From assembly GCA_003545515.1 (NCBI GenBank), contig DPYD01000030.1, forward strand, positions 389 through 5,966: 5,578 nt of DNA, in the 5' to 3' direction. The notes under the pieces are model-generated. The model searched no databases, had not been told where the DNA came from, and saw only the letters and a program-made list of their open reading frames with translations. This document shows, in pieces, positions 1-5,572 of this stretch (within the stretch, counting starts at the first letter, position 1; the number at the start of each line of letters is the position of its first letter). Source of the DNA: Candidatus Kaiserbacteria bacterium (lineage in GTDB: Bacteria > Patescibacteriota > Minisyncoccia > Phycocordibacterales > UBA2100). A program made the translations under genes and the position numbers.

Positions 1-1268
1 GTGAGCGATGAGAGGGAATTCCCCTGTAAATCGGGAGAAGTGAATGTCACTTGCCCGACGGGTGGTGAGAGAACATATATATTCTCAGCTTGGAACAGTA
101 TGGAGCTGGTCGAAGTACTGCTCTGCAGTGTCGCAACCTCGCGCCCTCCTATGACAACAGCAACGACAGATGTAGTAGTCGCAATGCTTGTCGATGTTGC
201 CGCATAGAGATCCAGTAGTTCGCGTAAGGTGAGCGCGATACTTTTTGTTGAAGATGCGACATTTTGCTCGGGAATAGAAAAAAGCATTTGCGATGTTGGA
301 CTCTGCTGGGTTGAAGGGGGAGTTTGCTGTTGTTGGTATTGAGCAGGTTGTTGTGAAGCGGAAAAAGGTTGTTGTGGCGACGTCCCCAAATTCGCATTGT
401 TGGGATAAGTTATGTTTCCCTGATTTGCGATCGAATTACACGGCACCACAAGGCCATCGGGAAGTACGCAATTTTGTACGGTTGGTTGAGTAAGTTGCGG
501 GTTTAACCATTCACGAAGTTTATCGGACCAGCTTGTGGTTGGAGTGGAGGCAACCTGTTGAATTGAATTGGGATCGAATTTCGTTCCACTGCAAGATTGC
601 GATACTCCCTGCACGGCACACTTTGCCGCCTCCCCAGTTCCCGTTCCGGCGAGAGCCATGTGCGGGCGATCACCTCCTTTATAAGGGAAACAAATTCCAA
701 ACTGCGGATTTTGAGAAGCAAAATTCCATATCTGCTCGAAGTCTCCGTTAGATGGATATACATCCATCGCGAGACCTCTCTGGTGATTGGAACCCGGTGC
801 ACCGCCAGCGCATTGATTAGCGCTTTTCCCATCTCCCTTTGGGGAGCTACCGGGCGTGCCGTCTCTGTATGCCGATGTAATAACTATGCCTCCATACCTG
901 CTCGTATATTCTTTTAGGAAGCGAGCAGCGCACGTTGCAAAAGTGGAATTGAGGCGATCTATATTTTCATCACTCCCCGGAGGAGCACATATTGAACCGC
1001 CGACGGACTGCCTCGGGAGACTTTTCAGGTACTCTTTTGCTGCACCGCTTTCAGGAGTGACATTCGACAGTTGATAATCTTGCGGGCACACATAAGAGCC
1101 AGCGGGATACCCTGCGGCGATATCTTCCGAGGTCGCGATGTGTGGATTACTGCAGGGAATGCCGAGGGCCGCGTCTGTTTTGATTGATATGAATAGGACT
1201 CCAATTGTGAGTAGTGAGCAAAAAATCACAAAAACCGCGACCGCCACATCTCGCGAAGTTCTCTGCAT
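1..1268 (-). CDS. Exported M15-type D,D-peptidase (VanY-like), partial: C-terminus beyond window
   Basis: This frame stays open for 422 codons from the ATG at 1266-1268 to the left edge, so the stop lies outside. Residues 8-28 are a hydrophobic helix (signal peptide or anchor), placing the rest outside the cytoplasm. Residues 125-205 carry the M15 D,D-carboxypeptidase/endopeptidase signature: ITSAYRD with Arg135, then SNHQRGLAMD, giving zinc ligands His162 and Asp169 in the family's HxxxxxxD spacing, then GDRPHM with third ligand His203. The position three residues before it, Glu in VanX and VanY, is Asp200 here; Asp is known there in M15C phage endolysins such as T5. The expected role is cleavage of peptidoglycan stem peptides. 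Ten cysteines follow the helix (39, 61, 94, 113, 153, 193, 217, 226, 267, 277), suggesting disulfides. Residues 280-345 are rich in Gln, Pro, Ser and Thr, like a linker; the part after 345 I do not recognise. No Shine-Dalgarno precedes the start; see the -10-like box. Confidence 0.85.
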   Translation of the reverse strand, partial: MQRTSRDVAVAVFVIFCSLLTIGVLFISIKTDAALGIPCSNPHIATSEDIAAGYPAGSYVCPQDYQLSNVTPESGAAKEYLKSLPRQSVGGSICAPPGSDENIDRLNSTFATCAARFLKEYTSRYGGIVITSAYRDGTPGSSPKGDGKSANQCAGGAPGSNHQRGLAMDVYPSNGDFEQIWNFASQNPQFGICFPYKGGDRPHMALAGTGTGEAAKCAVQGVSQSCSGTKFDPNSIQQVASTPTTSWSDKLREWLNPQLTQPTVQNCVLPDGLVVPCNSIANQGNITYPNNANLGTSPQQPFSASQQPAQYQQQQTPPSTQQSPTSQMLFSIPEQNVASSTKSIALTLRELLDLYAATSTSIATTTSVVAVVIGGREVATLQSSTSTSSILFQAENIYVLSPPVGQVTFTSPDLQGNSLSSL

Positions 1269-1274
1269 ACAAAA

Positions 1275-1280
1275 AGTATA
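1275..1280 (-). promoter_or_regulatory. -10-like box of the M15 peptidase gene (possible leaderless start)
   Basis: Read on the minus strand this is TATACT, five of six matches to TATAAT, followed by exactly six bases and then the ATG. That would put the transcription start at or next to the start codon. No good -35 is visible: the best is TTCCGA at 16 bases spacing, only three of six matches. The support comes mainly from the same geometry recurring at other genes in the window. Confidence 0.4.
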
Positions 1281-1383
1281 CAAGCATTGTGATATGTCGG
1301 AAGCTGAATACTGGGTATTACTGGCGAGCGTTGTGCGCCCCGCGGTATCGAAAGAGCCGATTTACTGGCGACATAGGGCGAGT

Positions 1384-1411
1384 GAAATGAAAATGTACTC
1401 ATTTGCATTTC
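1384..1411. repeat. Inverted repeat, 12-base arms, in the divergent intergenic region
   Basis: The arms GAAATGAAAATG and CATTTGCATTTC pair at 11 of 12 positions around a four-base loop TACT. No T-run follows on either strand, and both neighbouring genes point away from it, so a terminator role is unlikely. It could be an operator for the divergent genes or a structured leader. The function is unknown. Confidence 0.5.
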
Positions 1412-1450
1412 CGAGCCCAGCCCTGCCCACCAAAGGGGGCATGGAGCTAG

Positions 1451-1472
1451 AAACCGGTGTTTGCACCGGTTT
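1451..1472. repeat. Perfect inverted repeat just upstream of the acetyltransferase promoter
   Basis: AAACCGGTG and CACCGGTTT are perfect nine-base arms around the loop TTTG. The repeat ends nine bases before the proposed -35 of the acetyltransferase gene, a usual position for a regulator site. Only a three-base T-run follows, and there is no gene reading into it to terminate, so an operator is the more natural reading, though unproven. Confidence 0.55.
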
Positions 1473-1481
1473 ACACTGTCA

Positions 1482-1510
1482 TTGTCGGCGCCTCTTTTCG
1501 GCGGTACTAT
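1482..1510 (+). promoter_or_regulatory. Promoter of the acetyltransferase / DUF3298 unit
   Basis: TTGTCG (four of six to TTGACA) at 1482-1487 is followed after exactly 17 bases by TACTAT at 1505-1510 (four of six to TATAAT). Six bases later comes the ATG at 1517. The predicted transcription start falls on or beside that ATG, so the mRNA would be leaderless. The same spacing is seen before the M15 and smpB genes. Confidence 0.5.
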
Positions 1511-1516
1511 GCATCC

Positions 1517-1945
1517 ATGATTGAGATAGTTCGACTCGATGGTGCCGAGCAGAGAACATTAGATGAAATTAATAAGCTTCTCTCTGCATTGTCGGAGAAC
1601 ATATCATCCTGCACGCCTGACCTCCTCCAACGCATTGTTGGAAATCCCACCGTAGAAATATGGGTCGCAAAACATGAAGGGCATATAGTCGGCATAGGGG
1701 AGCTCGCGCTTGTTCTAAAGCTCGAGGGCATTTCTGCATACATAGAGGATGTTGTGGTTGCAATACCAGAGCGTGGCAAAGGTATAGGAACACTCATCAT
1801 GAAAAAATTGATTGAGCGTGCTCGTGTGCACGGTGCGCAAGAGATTCATCTCACGAGTCGGCCTGATCGCGTCGCGGCGAATAAGCTCTATAAGACACTT
1901 GGTTTCGAAGTGCGCGCCACCAATGCATATTGTCTGAAACTATAA
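1517..1945 (+). CDS. GNAT family N-acetyltransferase
   Basis: This 142-residue protein has the layout of a single GNAT domain, which moves an acetyl group from acetyl-CoA to an amine. Residues 77-82 (EDVVVA) form the central strand, followed by the acetyl-CoA pyrophosphate loop ERGKGIG at 85-91, matching the Q/RxxGxG/A motif. Near the C-terminus, AANKLYKTLGFE (120-131) is the typical motif B, with Tyr125 in the position of the usual general acid. The substrate cannot be told from the sequence. The frame also opens at a GTG at 1457, but those extra residues would span an inverted repeat and the promoter, so the ATG at 1517 is preferred. It is probably co-transcribed with the next gene, four bases downstream. 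There is no Shine-Dalgarno site. Confidence 0.85.
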   Translation: MIEIVRLDGAEQRTLDEINKLLSALSENISSCTPDLLQRIVGNPTVEIWVAKHEGHIVGIGELALVLKLEGISAYIEDVVVAIPERGKGIGTLIMKKLIERARVHGAQEIHLTSRPDRVAANKLYKTLGFEVRATNAYCLKL

Positions 1946-1949
1946 ATCC

Positions 1950-2645
1950 ATGCGTCGCACCCTCATCATATTGACAGCTCTCGCGTGTCTCGCACTTGTG
2001 TATAGTGTTGCATGGTATATGCAAGACGCTACTACGCCTGCTAAGACGAATGGCGAGAATGAGGTGCAAGAGGAAAAGCGTATGTCAGTTGCGACCGCAA
2101 TTGTAAGCGAAGAGACAGCGGAGTATGTTATTGACGCACAATATCCAACGTTTGATAACCCCGCGATAAACAATGCGATAGAAAAATTCATCAATAATGC
2201 CATAGCGCAGTTCAAGGTGGAGACCTCTGAAGCTCCACCACTTACGTCGGAGACGCGCTATGAGTTCACGAGCATCTTCAACGGCGTATATATCGGCGAA
2301 GATATTATGAGCGCACGCCTCATCGTTTCCATCTACATGGGCGGCGCGCACCCAGTGTCGTTCGTGTATGGTTTGAACTTTGATCGTGCGACGGGAAGAG
2401 AATTGACGCAGGAAGACGCACTTCGCATGCTCGATATGTCGCTGGAACAAGTGTCCGCCGAAGCGATTTCAGAGCTCAACGCGCAATTTGATGAGGGAGT
2501 TTTCTTCGTAGAAGGCGCGGTAGCGAAGCCCGAGAACTACAGCACGTTTGCGATAGACGAGGGCTCGGTCACTTTCATATTCCAGCCGTACCAGGTCGCG
2601 CCCTATGCGGCAGGTCTCCAGGAAGTAAGTTTTAAGAGGAGGTAA
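1950..2645 (+). CDS. Membrane-anchored DUF4163/DUF3298 (PdaC/RsiV-like) protein
   Basis: This 231-residue protein has a short basic start (MRR), one membrane helix at about residues 4-23, then a soluble region expected outside the cytoplasm. Residues 50-125 resemble the DUF4163 domain found at the N-terminus of Bacillus PdaC. Residues 128-229 resemble DUF3298, the domain of the anti-sigma factor RsiV: YMGGAHPVSFVYGLNFDRAT, then GRELTQEDAL, and near the end TFAIDEGSVTFIFQPYQVAPYAAG. In RsiV this domain binds lysozyme; no sigma factor gene lies nearby, so that role is not implied here. Cys13 sits in ALAC, a poor lipobox, so I read the N-terminus as an uncleaved anchor rather than a lipoprotein signal. 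Translation is probably coupled to the acetyltransferase gene, whose stop is four bases upstream. Confidence 0.8.
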   Translation: MRRTLIILTALACLALVYSVAWYMQDATTPAKTNGENEVQEEKRMSVATAIVSEETAEYVIDAQYPTFDNPAINNAIEKFINNAIAQFKVETSEAPPLTSETRYEFTSIFNGVYIGEDIMSARLIVSIYMGGAHPVSFVYGLNFDRATGRELTQEDALRMLDMSLEQVSAEAISELNAQFDEGVFFVEGAVAKPENYSTFAIDEGSVTFIFQPYQVAPYAAGLQEVSFKRR

Positions 2646-2689
2646 AACAGTCGTTATTCGGAAGCAGATCGAGCATCACGGCACATTCA

Positions 2690-2944
2690 CTATGCGTCGG
2701 ATATTCTGGACCGCGCTCTGGGTCGTCTAGTAATAAAACTGGGAATGGGAGGAGTTCCAAGCTCATTTCGGCACAAATGCCAGATCAAATAAGCGACGAA
2801 CAGTATGAGCTGAAGCAAGAGCGCCAGCCCGGCCGCCTTCCAAAAGTGTCCGGTTGTTATCCAAAAGAAAACATTCGTTATAACGAATGCAATCGCCCTC
2901 CATTCTAGGGAAACGAGGAAGGATCGGACAACTCTATTCCGCAT
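2690..2944 (-). CDS. DUF2061 family small membrane protein
   Basis: From this ATG the product has 84 residues. The N-terminal half matches DUF2061: RSFLVSLEWRAIAFVIT (8-23) corresponds to the family pattern of an Arg/Lys-rich start, a WR pair and a first helix, then TTGHFWKAAG and a second helix (about 34-54) ending in LIWHLCRNEL. The family's biochemical role is unknown. The last 20 residues are rich in Arg and Pro, somewhat longer than the usual compact member, and likely cytoplasmic. An ATG at 2951-2953 would add three residues; it overlaps a -10-like box, which favours the start given. The frame extends further upstream to 3061, but that part crosses a transcription terminator and does not look coding. 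The gene ends tail to tail with the DUF3298 gene, 44 bases apart. Confidence 0.75.
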   Translation of the reverse strand: MRNRVVRSFLVSLEWRAIAFVITNVFFWITTGHFWKAAGLALLLQLILFVAYLIWHLCRNELGTPPIPSFITRRPRARSRISDA

Positions 2945-2951
2945 TAGCGTC

Positions 2952-2957
2952 ATTGTA
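2952..2957 (-). promoter_or_regulatory. -10-like box before the DUF2061 gene
   Basis: On the minus strand this reads TACAAT, five of six matches to TATAAT, and lies seven bases before the ATG at 2944. The -35 is poor: TGGAAG at 18 bases, three of six. A separate promoter is expected because a terminator sits upstream between this gene and ssrA. Confidence 0.35.
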
Positions 2958-3004
2958 CCTGTTTGAACAGAGTTTCTTCCAGTGGGATGTGTATATCGAA
3001 ACGC

Positions 3005-3030
3005 AAAAACACTCCATCGTTGGAGTGTTT
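3005..3030 (-). terminator. Intrinsic terminator after ssrA
   Basis: On the minus strand, AAACACTCCA pairs perfectly with TGGAGTGTTT around the four-base loop ACGA, and the descending arm runs into a five-base T-run (3005-3009) followed by GCGTTTC. It lies about 65 bases downstream of the mature tmRNA 3' end and upstream of the DUF2061 gene, so it should end the smpB-ssrA transcript. Confidence 0.75.
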
Positions 3031-3067
3031 GCGCCTTTGCCTTTTCGCGGCGGCTTGCCACGAGCGA

Positions 3068-3085
3068 GTTTCGCCAAAGCGAAAC
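3068..3085 (-). repeat. Small hairpin in the tmRNA 3' trailer
   Basis: GTTTCGC and GCGAAAC form a perfect seven-base stem with loop TTTG on the minus strand, starting nine bases past the tmRNA discriminator base. No T-run follows, so it is not a terminator by itself. It may guide 3' end trimming or protect the precursor. Confidence 0.4.
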
Positions 3086-3093
3086 GAGTCGAG

Positions 3094-3480
3094 TGGAGGT
3101 GCGGGGAATTGAACCCCGGTCCAGAGAAAAGTGTGTGAGTGTGTCTACGTTGCGTAGAACATCTGATTTTGTTTAAGAACGCTGCATAAGAGATGCACAG
3201 AAACACAGCGCCCCGATTCCGAAGTCTTAGACATTGAATGGACGTTCAGTGTCAGTGCTTGAGATTTTTACGCCCTACTGACCTTGATCAAGCATCGGGT
3301 CAGCGGACGGCGCTTAGGCAACGAATGCGTAAGCGGGCTGCAAATCTGCCATCTGTATAGGTGACAAAATTGCCCGTGCTACTTTGTTCGCACTTGAAGT
3401 GTTTGAACGGTTTGAGAGAGTCGTTCAATCTCGCAACGCGCAAACACACACCGATTTCTCTGTCGAAGCCAGTCACCCCC
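3094..3480 (-). ncRNA. ssrA: tmRNA (transfer-messenger RNA)
   Basis: The 5' end, GGGGGTGACTGGCTTCGACA, is the classic tmRNA start. Its first seven bases pair with CACCTCC at 3095-3101 to form the acceptor stem (one G-U pair), leaving discriminator A at 3094. The T-arm is CGGGG-TTCAATT-CCCCG. A long helix joining the two halves is visible: CGTTGCG (3432-3438) with CGCAACG (3148-3154), and a GTGTGTG run (3445-3451) with CA-rich repeats near 3131-3144. The tag reading frame lies at 3314-3379, and structured sequence of the pseudoknot region follows it. The mature length is 387 bases plus CCA, within the usual range. After the discriminator the DNA reads CTC, so the CCA tail must be added by nucleotidyltransferase. 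The RNA is charged with alanine, binds SmpB and rescues stalled ribosomes. Confidence 0.95.
3314..3379 (-). other. tmRNA proteolysis-tag reading frame
   Basis: The inferred resume codon is GCA at 3377-3379, just after AAAGTA, which resembles the AGTC/AGTA element before the resume codon in other tmRNAs. The frame encodes 21 residues, beginning ARAILSP and ending QPAYAFVA, then TAA at 3314-3316. The small hydrophobic end (YAFVA) corresponds to the protease-recognised YALAA end of the E. coli tag. The tag is about twice the usual length of ten; an internal resume point giving a shorter tag cannot be excluded. Confidence 0.7.
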
Positions 3481-3506
3481 TCGTAGCGCGCTTCGCGTGC
3501 TGAAAG

Positions 3507-3566
3507 TTCGAAATTCTAAACTCGAAATCCGAAACAAATCCCAATATCCAAAATCAAAACTCAAAA
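3507..3566. repeat. Degenerate heptad repeat between smpB and ssrA
   Basis: Four phased seven-base units, TTCGAAA, TTCTAAA, CTCGAAA and TCCGAAA, occupy 3507-3534. Looser copies of the same A-rich pattern (CAAATCC, CAATATCC, AAAATC, AAAACTC) continue to about 3566. On the minus strand one unit contains TAGAAT (3513-3518), five of six to a -10 box and about 33 bases before the mature tmRNA 5' end, so the repeat may also supply an ssrA promoter; no convincing -35 goes with it. The stretch 3481-3589 holds no gene. An imperfect GC-rich hairpin (3485-3501) sits just before the tmRNA 5' end. Confidence 0.6.
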
Positions 3567-3589
3567 CGCGCTGGGAGCGAATGACTGGT

Positions 3590-4036
3590 TCAATATTTTG
3601 TTTTCAATGTGCGTTCTATCCGTCTTTTCTCCTCGCGCGCTCGAATGGTTTGACGTTTATCCTCTTTTTTCTTACCACGCGCTACTGCGACGGAAAGTTT
3701 CAACTTTCTTCCGCTATTGTACACACGAATTGGCACAATTGTCAAGCCCTTTTCCCCCTCTGCCGAAGCAATACGGGCTATTTCTTTTTTTGAGAGTAGT
3801 AGTCGTCGTGTTCTTTCGGGATTGTATGACTTTGGTGCATTTGCAATCTGCCACGCAGGAATAGATGCACCAACAAGATATGCCTCGCCGCCACGCGCGA
3901 CGACACGTGAGCCCTTTAAGGAACCCTGGCCTGCGCGGAGCGATTTAACCTCAATGCCGAGCAATTCCAAACCCGCCTCCATCTCCTCAAGAATGGAATA
4001 GTCGAATCCGACACGTGCGTTCTCTATAAGCGACAT
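3590..4036 (-). CDS. smpB: SsrA-binding protein SmpB
   Basis: SmpB binds the tRNA-like part of tmRNA and carries it into the empty decoding site of stalled ribosomes. At 148 residues it has the normal family length. Family motifs appear in order: FDYSILEEMEAGLELLGIEVKSLRAG (residues 11-36; GIEVKSLR is the hallmark), a GEAYLVGASI strand (50-59), RTRRLLLSKKEI (75-86), GLTIVPIRVY (97-106) and ARGKKKEDKR (119-128). The basic C-terminal tail (129-148), which in other SmpB proteins folds into a helix in the mRNA channel, is complete. The N-terminus reads ENARVGFDY, where many members have NrKArhdY, a mild divergence. The gene lies 109 bases upstream of ssrA on the same strand, a common pairing. There is no Shine-Dalgarno site; a promoter-like pair overlaps the end of the upstream gene. 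Confidence 0.97.
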   Translation of the reverse strand: MSLIENARVGFDYSILEEMEAGLELLGIEVKSLRAGQGSLKGSRVVARGGEAYLVGASIPAWQIANAPKSYNPERTRRLLLSKKEIARIASAEGEKGLTIVPIRVYNSGRKLKLSVAVARGKKKEDKRQTIRAREEKRRIERTLKTKY

Positions 4037-4042
4037 TCTCTA

Positions 4043-4070
4043 ACTATACTCTATGTATATCGGACGTCAG
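4043..4070 (-). promoter_or_regulatory. Promoter of smpB
   Basis: On the minus strand CTGACG (4065-4070, four of six to TTGACA) is followed after 16 bases by TATAGT (4043-4048, five of six to TATAAT). Six bases later comes the smpB ATG, so the transcript would be leaderless. The -35 overlaps the stop codon of the upstream membrane protein gene; read-through from that gene is also possible since the gap is only 30 bases. Confidence 0.5.
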
Positions 4071-5533
4071 TGCTCACAATCATCTCGCAAGAGATAGGGT
4101 GTCAATGCGGTGAGGCAGGACGATGGAGTGCCGATGAGGTACTCAAAACCGTCGAGCGTACTTATGTAAAGCGGGTGATCGAAATCTGCGAGGAATTGTA
4201 TTTGTAACTCGCTCGAAGTCGCGGCCCACAGCGCTTGCCATTCTGGAAGTGAATGTGTGTCGCGCAGCATCCCAGGTGCCGTGATATGTGACAATGTCCA
4301 CCCTTCAAACCATGGCGCTTCGTTCGAACTTGTAAGTATTGTCGAGTCCGGCGGAACAAGCGTACCAATCTCTTCAATGTGTTCAATACTTTCGGGCGGC
4401 AAGAGCGGGACATTAGAGCGGATTTCAGTTAAGAAGTTGCCTGCGAAAAGGCCGAGTGAGATGCAGAGCACTCCCATATAGAGCCATGTACGTAAGGAAA
4501 ATTCTCGATTTTGCATGTACTCCAGCATGTGATTGATCGCTGCTGCGGCAAGGATGAGAAGTGCAATGTCGGAAAAAAGAAAGACTCGTTCATAGAAAGG
4601 CAGGATAAGGAGAGGATAGGTCAACGTTACGATGCAGAAAGCTATGACGCTTCGCGGGAGTGTAATCTCGCGCAGCTTCAAGTTGACCGCCGCTAGTATT
4701 AGCAGGGAAGGAAGCACAAGCCAGAGAAATTGCTGCCAATCGATGAAGAGTGCAACTGGGCGGGCACCGGAAGCAACAGAGTGTATGCTCGAGAATGCGA
4801 CAAGGGAGAGCACAACACCCGTGATGCCGATATGCATCAAAGTTTCCAAGCGGCGACCTTGTATAAAAAGCACAATAAAAAGTATCAATATATATATAAT
4901 TGCCGTCGTCTTGTGGCTTAGCGCGATGAGGGCATCGAAAGCAATGAGCGGCAAGAGCCATCTGCGCTCTATCGCTATGAACGCACCGAGGAGGAGACAC
5001 AATGCCCACGCGTTCTTCCAAAACATGTACCAGTACGCTTCGTATTGGATCGGCGATAGTGCGATAAGAAGGGCTGCGATAAACGCACCGCGCTTTCCCA
5101 AGGTCGGCACAAGAAGGACATATACAAGTAGTGGGATGGCGACAAAAAAAGCGACATAACTGCCGTAGAGGATCACATCGGGCGAGAGGTGCACAAAGCG
5201 TAATACGTCGAGAAGCATACGAGGCACGAGCGCATCGTCGCCAAGCCCCGGCACAGGCGCGTTGGGAAAGGAGATAAATGGTTCAAGCAGATAGCGGCGG
5301 TAAAAACCCGTGTCATAGCCGAATGGATGCGGGCCATACATCCTGAAGACGCGGAGATGCGTGAAGAGCGATACGTTTGTCAAAATGACGGCCGCCAACA
5401 CATGCCCATACTGTTCACAGAAAGAGATAAAGCGCTGCATGGATAGGGAGCAGTGTACCGCGATTCCATTATCCCCACCCCTGGTTTTACAAATGGAGAG
5501 TGCTATCCAAAGATCTGCTACACTTCCGTTCAT
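4067..5533 (-). CDS. Polytopic membrane protein, GT-C glycosyltransferase-like
   Basis: This 488-residue protein has about eleven hydrophobic helices (near 44-60, 118-141, 148-160, 174-188, 192-206, 210-225, 233-250, 268-283, 295-311, 320-335, 348-364), then a soluble C-terminal domain (365-488). The layout fits GT-C enzymes, which transfer sugars from lipid-linked donors outside the membrane. The first loop holds HPFGYDTGFYRRYL with Asp74, where GT-C proteins carry a catalytic or metal-binding acidic residue. SPIQYEAYWYMFWKNAWAL (160-178) and ALSHKTTAIIY (204-214) also resemble GT-C sequences, as does the C-terminal stretch VPPDSTILTSSNE followed by an Ala-Pro-Gly turn. The exact family and substrate are not recognised. 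The start is uncertain: Met1 (5533) lies just below a strong promoter, but residues 1-31 are not obviously part of the fold, and Met32 (ATG at 5440) directly precedes the first helix. It could instead be another polytopic protein; GT-C is an inference. Confidence 0.75.
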   Translation of the reverse strand: MNGSVADLWIALSICKTRGGDNGIAVHCSLSMQRFISFCEQYGHVLAAVILTNVSLFTHLRVFRMYGPHPFGYDTGFYRRYLLEPFISFPNAPVPGLGDDALVPRMLLDVLRFVHLSPDVILYGSYVAFFVAIPLLVYVLLVPTLGKRGAFIAALLIALSPIQYEAYWYMFWKNAWALCLLLGAFIAIERRWLLPLIAFDALIALSHKTTAIIYILILFIVLFIQGRRLETLMHIGITGVVLSLVAFSSIHSVASGARPVALFIDWQQFLWLVLPSLLILAAVNLKLREITLPRSVIAFCIVTLTYPLLILPFYERVFLFSDIALLILAAAAINHMLEYMQNREFSLRTWLYMGVLCISLGLFAGNFLTEIRSNVPLLPPESIEHIEEIGTLVPPDSTILTSSNEAPWFEGWTLSHITAPGMLRDTHSLPEWQALWAATSSELQIQFLADFDHPLYISTLDGFEYLIGTPSSCLTALTPYLLRDDCEH

Positions 5534-5543
5534 GAAGCGACGT

Positions 5544-5572
5544 AATATAGGATTTACGAGGAAGCATGTAAA
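5544..5572 (-). promoter_or_regulatory. Promoter of the GT-C-like gene
   Basis: On the minus strand TTTACA (5567-5572, five of six to TTGACA) and TATATT (5544-5549, five of six to TATAAT) are separated by exactly 17 bases, the best sigma70-type match in the window. The -10 lies ten bases before the ATG at 5533, giving a leader of only about three bases if that start is used, or about 95 bases if translation begins at 5440. Confidence 0.6.

Noticed and set aside
503..832. Open frame of 109 codons on the minus strand
   Set aside because: It is an off-frame reading of the M15 peptidase gene, which has clear zinc-site motifs in the other frame.
1138..1524. Open frame on the plus strand across the divergent spacer, with a possible 45-residue end from 1388
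   Set aside because: It overlaps the M15 gene antisense, both inverted repeats and the acetyltransferase promoter, and its composition does not look like a protein.
2634..2643. Shine-Dalgarno-like GAGGAGG at the end of the DUF3298 gene
   Set aside because: No start codon with an open frame follows at a usable distance; it is part of the last Arg codons.
2945..3061. N-terminal extension of the DUF2061 frame to 3061
   Set aside because: It would read through the ssrA terminator hairpin, and the added residues do not resemble the DUF2061 family, which starts close to the first helix.
3068..3085. Possible terminator directly after the tmRNA
   Set aside because: The stem is good but no T-run follows; the hairpin at 3005-3030 is the better terminator.
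3200..3300. Possible separate small RNA or tRNA in this stretch
   Set aside because: It lies between the tag frame and the 3' half of the tmRNA and is its pseudoknot region; no tRNA arms of its own are seen.
3598..4001. Plus-strand open frames opposite smpB
   Set aside because: They are antisense to a confidently identified smpB and have no family features.
4632..5159. Open frame of 175 codons on the plus strand
   Set aside because: It lies wholly antisense to the GT-C-like gene, whose protein has coherent membrane helices; the plus-strand product shows no recognisable domain.
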